DNA of 36,444 nucleotides from Myxococcales bacterium (GTDB taxonomy: Bacteria > Myxococcota_A > Polyangia > Palsa-1104): assembly GCA_028287105.1 (NCBI GenBank), contig JAQBQH010000404.1:1-36444 (forward strand), in the 5' to 3' direction. Within the stretch, counting starts at the first letter, position 1; every line of letters starts with the position of its first letter. The notes beneath the pieces are model-generated. The model did no database searches. It had not been told where the DNA came from and saw nothing but the letters and a program-made list of their open reading frames with translations. Below, piece by piece: positions 29,085-36,444 of this stretch. A program made the position numbers and the translations under genes.

Positions 29085-30143
29085 ATGACTAGACTCATTG
29101 CCGCACTCGCGGTGACCGTGGGGCTGACCTCGGCAGCTTGGGCTCAGGATTTCGAAGCTGCCGGCAAACACTTCTCCTCTGCGCAAGAAGCATTCGGCGC
29201 CAAGCACTATCGGACCGCCGCCGCAGAGTTCGAGGCCGCCTACGGCATCACCAAGGACCCTGTCCTGCTGTACAACGTCGCTGAATCGTACGAGAAGGCT
29301 GGCGACGGCCGAAAGGCCGCGTCGAACTACAAGGCCTACCTCCGCGACCAGCCGCAGGCCGCCGACAAGGCGGAGGTGCAGCGTCGCGTCAAGAACATCG
29401 AGGGGCGCGGCTACCGGCTGACCAGTCAGTCGATGCCCGGCGACAGCCTGCCGGCGACGACGGGGACGACCGCGCCGACACTGCCGCCGGCGACACCGGC
29501 AGCGACGCCGCCGCCGTCGACCGCCACCACTCCGGCGACGAGCCCCCCGTCGATGAAGGAGCCCGGCCCGGCTCCGCCGTCGACGCCGCCGCCGTCGACC
29601 GCCACGACTCCACCGTCGACCAGCCCGCCGCCCACGAGCGCGCTGCCGCCGACCAACACGCCGCCCGTCGAGGCTGCACCGGTGCCCGAGAGGGCTCCCG
29701 AGCCGGCTCCCGTCGTCGCGGTGCCGCCCGCCGAGCAGCCCGGGCTCCTCGACGAGGGTCCGACGTCCAAGATGCGCGTGGGCGCCTGGATCGGGGTCGC
29801 CTCGACGCTGGCCGTCCTCACCGCCGGCGCCATCTTCGGGCTGGCCGCGCAGTCGCGCGCCGACGAGATCAACCGCCGCCTCTCGTTCGTCGACATGAAC
29901 GGGCAGCCGCACAAGTTCGACCAGAGCGCGTCCAGCGACCTCCAGTCGCTCAAGGACGACGGCAACCTCTATAACGGCCTCGCCATCGGCTTCTACTCCG
30001 TCGCCGCAGTCTCGGCGGTCATCACCATCACGCTGTTCGTCGTCGACGCCAAGCGCCCGAAGCCGGCCCGGAAGAACGCTTTCAACTTCGCCCCGGTCGT
30101 CGGCAAGAACGCAGGCGGATTCGCGCTCGGAGGGACGTTTTGA
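29085..30143 (+). CDS. exported TPR-like protein with Pro/Thr linker and membrane helices
   Basis: A 352-residue protein. It starts with a signal peptide ([18 protein letters not shown]), then a helical TPR-like region (residues 20-110; [29 protein letters not shown] is a recognisable TPR unit). A Pro/Thr/Ser/Ala-rich linker follows (about 118-225) with PPPSTATTP repeated. Two membrane helices ([21 protein letters not shown] and [23 protein letters not shown]) come next and the end is GGFALGGTF. The plan recurs in many myxobacterial proteins of unknown role. The stop overlaps the start of the lipoprotein gene (TGATG), suggesting coupling. Confidence 0.78.
   Translation: MTRLIAALAVTVGLTSAAWAQDFEAAGKHFSSAQEAFGAKHYRTAAAEFEAAYGITKDPVLLYNVAESYEKAGDGRKAASNYKAYLRDQPQAADKAEVQRRVKNIEGRGYRLTSQSMPGDSLPATTGTTAPTLPPATPAATPPPSTATTPATSPPSMKEPGPAPPSTPPPSTATTPPSTSPPPTSALPPTNTPPVEAAPVPERAPEPAPVVAVPPAEQPGLLDEGPTSKMRVGAWIGVASTLAVLTAGAIFGLAAQSRADEINRRLSFVDMNGQPHKFDQSASSDLQSLKDDGNLYNGLAIGFYSVAAVSAVITITLFVVDAKRPKPARKNAFNFAPVVGKNAGGFALGGTF
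29503..29610 (+). repeat. 30-bp direct repeat in the Pro/Thr linker
   Basis: A 30-bp unit starting CGACGCCGCCGCCGTCGACC is present at 29503-29532 and 29581-29610 with one mismatch. It encodes the repeated [10 protein letters not shown] of the linker. Probably a recent internal duplication. Confidence 0.7.
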
Positions 30144-30400
30144 TGGCCTCGCTACGCGTTGGTAGACTGATCCTCTTCGTCGCTGCGCTCGCGCTCCCCG
30201 GCTGCTTCTCGCCCGACAAGCCGACCTGCTCGTACGCCTGCGCCGACACCTCGCCGAAGTGCCCCGAAAGCTACGAGTGCCGCACCGACGGCTACTGCCA
30301 CCTGACGGGCACCACCACGGCCTGCCTCTTCAGCGACGCCGCCGTGCCGCTCGATATGTCGGTCGCGACGGTGCCCGACATGGTCTCCACCCCCGACTGA
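30143..30400 (+). CDS. small Cys-rich lipoprotein
   Basis: An 85-residue lipoprotein. The ATG at 30143 has GGAGG 9 nt upstream and overlaps the preceding stop. Lipobox ALPGC gives the lipidated Cys. The mature part has six more Cys ([22 protein letters not shown]), probably three disulfides in a small EGF-like or knottin-like fold, then an Asp/Val-rich tail. This Cys spacing is common in small myxobacterial lipoproteins. Function is unknown. It lies just upstream of the tandem kinase gene. Confidence 0.7.
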   Translation: MASLRVGRLILFVAALALPGCFSPDKPTCSYACADTSPKCPESYECRTDGYCHLTGTTTACLFSDAAVPLDMSVATVPDMVSTPD

Positions 30401-30425
30401 TTCGGCCGGCCCTCCCTCCATTACG

Positions 30426-30434
30426 TGGTACAAT
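30426..30434 (+). promoter_or_regulatory. extended -10 before the tandem kinase gene
   Basis: TG-G-TACAAT (30426-30434), nearly identical to the element of the other kinase gene (GTGGTACAGT). The ATG at 30452 is 17 nt downstream, no Shine-Dalgarno sequence. No -35 is visible. Confidence 0.4.
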
Positions 30435-30451
30435 GGCGGGACGCCCTTGCC

Positions 30452-33919
<3,468 letters not shown>

Positions 33920-34001
33920 TGGCGACGATGGGGACCCCAGCCCTGCGCTCGTTTGATTTGCCGCGCTTTGTTTGCCGATCTGCGCTACACGCTAACGCGT
34001 A

Positions 34002-36443
34002 ATGGCGCACGGCCTCTTCGACAAGACGGTCCACGATCTGGCGTGGAATCGGCTCCTGGCGGAGCTGGTGCGACGCACGCAATCGGCTCGCGGCGCGGAG
34101 CTGGCGCGCGCCCTGCCGCTCTACGACTCGCTCGACGCGGCGCGGGCGCGACACGAAGAGGTGTCCGAGGCGCGGGCGCTGCGCGACCTCGTCGAGCCGC
34201 TCCCGTTCTTCGGCCCCGACTGGGGGGTGCGCAGCATCGACGAGGCGCTGCAGCGATCGGCCAAGAGCGGCGCGCTCGATCCGCAGTCGCTGCGTGACGT
34301 GGCGCTGACACTGGCCGCCGGCGCGCGCGTGCGGCAACACCTGGTCGCCCATCGCACGCAGGCGCCGCGGCTCCTCGGGCGGGCGGCGCTGATCACCGAT
34401 CTCGATGACGTCTCGGGGCAGATCCTCGACGCGTTCGAGGACGGCCAGGGCACGGTGCGGCTGCGCGATCGCGCGTCGCCGGCGCTCGGCGGGCTGCGCC
34501 GCAACGCGCAGCGGATTCGCGAAGAGCTGGAGCGCAAGCTCGAGCGGCTGCTCGACGGCACGCACATCGCGCCGCATCTGCAGGATCGCTTCTTCACGCA
34601 GCGCGAAGATCGCTACGTGGTGCCGATTCGCGTCGACGCGCGGTCGCAGGTACGCGGCATCGTGCACGGCACGTCGGCGTCGGGGCAGACCGTCTTCGTC
34701 GAGCCGGAGGATCTGGTCGACCTCAACAATCGCTTGAAGCTCTCGGAGCTCGAGGTCGCCGAGGAGGAGCGGCGCATCCTGGCCGAGCTGTCGCGGCTCG
34801 TCGAGGAGGCGCTGCCGAGCATCCATACGAACCTCGATGTCCTGGCGGAGCTCGATCTCATCGACGCCAAGGCGCGGCTGTCGATCGACACGCGCGCGAC
34901 CCCGCCGGAGCTGCTCCCGCTCGAGGGGACGCCGGCGCTCGATCTGCGGCGCGCGCGCCACCCGCTCATGATCCTGGCCGAGGCGGCCAAGGACGAGCCG
35001 CGCAACATCGTGCCCAACGACGTCATCGTCGACGTGGGCGGCTCGCTGGTGATCTCGGGGCCCAACGCGGGCGGCAAGACGGTCGCGCTCAAGCTGTCGG
35101 GCCTCATCGTGCTCATGTCGCGCGCCGGGCTGCACATCCCCGCGCAAGAGGGCTCGCGCGTGCCGTGGTTCTCGACGGTGCTGTCGGACATCGGCGACGA
35201 CCAGAGCATCGAGCGCGATCTGTCGACCTTCTCGGCGCACGTCCTGGCGCTCGAGGCGTTTCTGGCCTCATCGACACGCGGCACGCTCGTGCTCCTCGAC
35301 GAGGTGGCCGCCGGCACCGACCCGTCCGAGGGCGCGGCGCTGGCGCAGGCGGTGCTCGAGGCGCTCGCCGACCGCGGCGCGACCACCATCGTGACCACGC
35401 ATTACGATCGCTTGAAGGCGCTGCCGACGAGCGACGATCGCTTCATGAACGCGTCGGTGGGCTTCGATCTCGAGCGGCTGATGCCGACCTACGAGCTGCA
35501 CCTCGGCGTGCCGGGCGCTTCGGGTGCGATTCGCGTGGCGCGGCGGCTCGGCGTCGACGCCGCCATCTGCGCGCGCGCGACCGAGCTGGCCGGGCAGGGG
35601 CAGGCGTCGCTGGAGCAGCTGCTGCTCGATCTCGAGGTCGAGCGCAAGCGCATCGCGACCGAGCGCGCAGCGACGGAGGTCGAGCGGGCCGAGGCGCAGC
35701 GCAAGCACGCCGAGGCGGAAGCGCGGGCGGCGCAGGCCAAAGAGCGCCTGGCGGACGCGCGCCGCGGCGCCCACGACGAGGCGGTCGAGACGCTCCGGCG
35801 CGCGCGCGCGGAGCTCGACCGCACCGCGACGGTGCTACGCCGCTCGGGCGGGCAGGTGACCGCCGCCAACGTGCAGGAGGCCAAGCGGCAGATCGACGCC
35901 GCCGCGCGCACCGTGCACGAAGGCGCGCCCGAGCCGGAGGCGCCGCCCGGCCGGCCGGTGACGCTGGCCGATCTCAAAGCGGGCGTCGAGGTCTGGGTAC
36001 GCAAACTCGGCGGCCGCGCCAGCGTGCTCGGTCCGCCCAAGGGCAAGCAGGTAGCGGTGCAGGCCGGTCCGCTCAAGATCAACGTCGCGCTCGACGAGCT
36101 CAGCATCGTCGAGGGTCCGAGCGCGCCGAAGTCGGCGCGGTCCAAGCGCGGCCACAACGCCTTCGAGGTGCCGGCGCCGCCGAGGGCGATCGTGCGCGCC
36201 GGCCACAACACGCTCAACGTGCGCGGCGAGCGCGTCGACGCCGCCGTCGGCATGGCCGAGAAGTTCCTCGACGACGCCCTGCGCACCGGGCAGGACGCGG
36301 TCTTCATCATCCACGGCCACGGCACCGGCGTCTTGCGCGACTCGTTGCGCAAACAGCTCTCGAGCTTCCCCGGCGTCAGTCAGGTCCGTCCGGCCACACC
36401 CGAAGAAGGCGGCGACGGCACCACGGTCATCGTCCTCGCGTAG
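34002..36443 (+). CDS. mutS2: MutS2 ATPase with C-terminal Smr domain
   Basis: An 813-residue MutS2 protein. The core/lever region is followed by the ABC-type ATPase domain with Walker A GPNAGGKT and Walker B LVLLDEVAAGTDP, plus the conserved STFSAHV and TTHYDRLK. A long coiled coil rich in Ala, Glu, Arg and Lys comes next (about 535-640), then a KOW-like part and the Smr domain (NTLNVRGERVDAA and FIIHGHGTGVLRDSLRKQL). MutS2 lacks the mismatch-recognition domain of MutS; in Bacillus and Helicobacter it acts on collided ribosomes or limits recombination. The gene ends with TAG at 36441, so it is complete. The upstream 82 nt hold only weak promoter-like elements. Confidence 0.96.
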   Translation: MAHGLFDKTVHDLAWNRLLAELVRRTQSARGAELARALPLYDSLDAARARHEEVSEARALRDLVEPLPFFGPDWGVRSIDEALQRSAKSGALDPQSLRDVALTLAAGARVRQHLVAHRTQAPRLLGRAALITDLDDVSGQILDAFEDGQGTVRLRDRASPALGGLRRNAQRIREELERKLERLLDGTHIAPHLQDRFFTQREDRYVVPIRVDARSQVRGIVHGTSASGQTVFVEPEDLVDLNNRLKLSELEVAEEERRILAELSRLVEEALPSIHTNLDVLAELDLIDAKARLSIDTRATPPELLPLEGTPALDLRRARHPLMILAEAAKDEPRNIVPNDVIVDVGGSLVISGPNAGGKTVALKLSGLIVLMSRAGLHIPAQEGSRVPWFSTVLSDIGDDQSIERDLSTFSAHVLALEAFLASSTRGTLVLLDEVAAGTDPSEGAALAQAVLEALADRGATTIVTTHYDRLKALPTSDDRFMNASVGFDLERLMPTYELHLGVPGASGAIRVARRLGVDAAICARATELAGQGQASLEQLLLDLEVERKRIATERAATEVERAEAQRKHAEAEARAAQAKERLADARRGAHDEAVETLRRARAELDRTATVLRRSGGQVTAANVQEAKRQIDAAARTVHEGAPEPEAPPGRPVTLADLKAGVEVWVRKLGGRASVLGPPKGKQVAVQAGPLKINVALDELSIVEGPSAPKSARSKRGHNAFEVPAPPRAIVRAGHNTLNVRGERVDAAVGMAEKFLDDALRTGQDAVFIIHGHGTGVLRDSLRKQLSSFPGVSQVRPATPEEGGDGTTVIVLA

Positions 36444-36444
36444 G

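Noticed and set aside
29016-29912. N-terminal extension of the EF-G frame (299 more codons)
   Set aside because: It is antisense to the TPR-like gene and low-complexity (Gly/Arg). EF-G homology begins at the ATG at 29015.
30404-30411. GGCCGGCC palindrome before the tandem kinase
   Set aside because: Eight-base GC palindromes are expected by chance here; no second site seen.
33969-33998. possible promoter (TTTGCC/TAACGC) before mutS2
   Set aside because: Both hexamers match poorly; not strong enough to list as a feature.

Overview
The window is high-GC, gene-dense DNA that most likely comes from a member of the Myxococcota (former Deltaproteobacteria). The clues are two proteins with MYXO-CTERM-type tails (Cys, membrane segment, Arg cluster), two large membrane-anchored Ser/Thr kinases, many small lipoproteins, a Gld-like ABC cluster and a delta-type Ccm locus. 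There are 35 protein genes, no rRNA, tRNA, CRISPR array or insertion sequence, and no gene-free stretch longer than 300 bases.

Layout. 123-6218 (+): envelope genes (DUF2330/MYXO-CTERM protein, lipoprotein, M15 peptidase with MYXO-CTERM tail), type II NADH dehydrogenase and a membrane metallophosphoesterase. 6219-6602 (-): apaG. 6688-11205 (+): a Gld-like ABC operon (ATPase, permease, GldG-like protein, DUF4340-like protein), followed by an unknown gene and an SspB-type ClpXP adaptor. 12162-13322 (-): an acyl-CoA dehydrogenase behind a FadR/TetR-like inverted repeat, divergent from a receptor-like Ser/Thr kinase (13402-15381, +).

15472-24999 (-) is a long block transcribed leftwards. It starts with moaB-moaA (molybdenum cofactor) and continues with a System I cytochrome c maturation locus: ccmE, a ccmF-ccmH fusion, a CcmI-like zinc-ribbon protein, a secreted/membrane Ig-like protein, ccmA, ccmB, ccmC, a CcmD-like protein and two small proteins. 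CcmE has Cys instead of the heme-binding His (CxxxY type), and the CcmH part has an unusual Cys cluster. Together these make an interesting variant of the heme-delivery pathway.

25027-26380 (+): lipoprotein, coiled-coil protein and GNAT acetyltransferase. 26429-29015 (-): a stand-alone EF-G paralogue followed by a membrane protein. 29085-36443 (+): a TPR-like secreted protein, a Cys-rich lipoprotein, a giant protein with two kinase domains, and MutS2 with a C-terminal Smr domain.

The most general unexpected signal is regulatory. At seven starts in this window a -10-like hexamer ends only 6-9 nt before the start codon and I see no usable Shine-Dalgarno sequence; three more have very short leaders. 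This suggests that leaderless or near-leaderless mRNAs are common in this organism. All functional calls come from reading motifs; no database search was possible.
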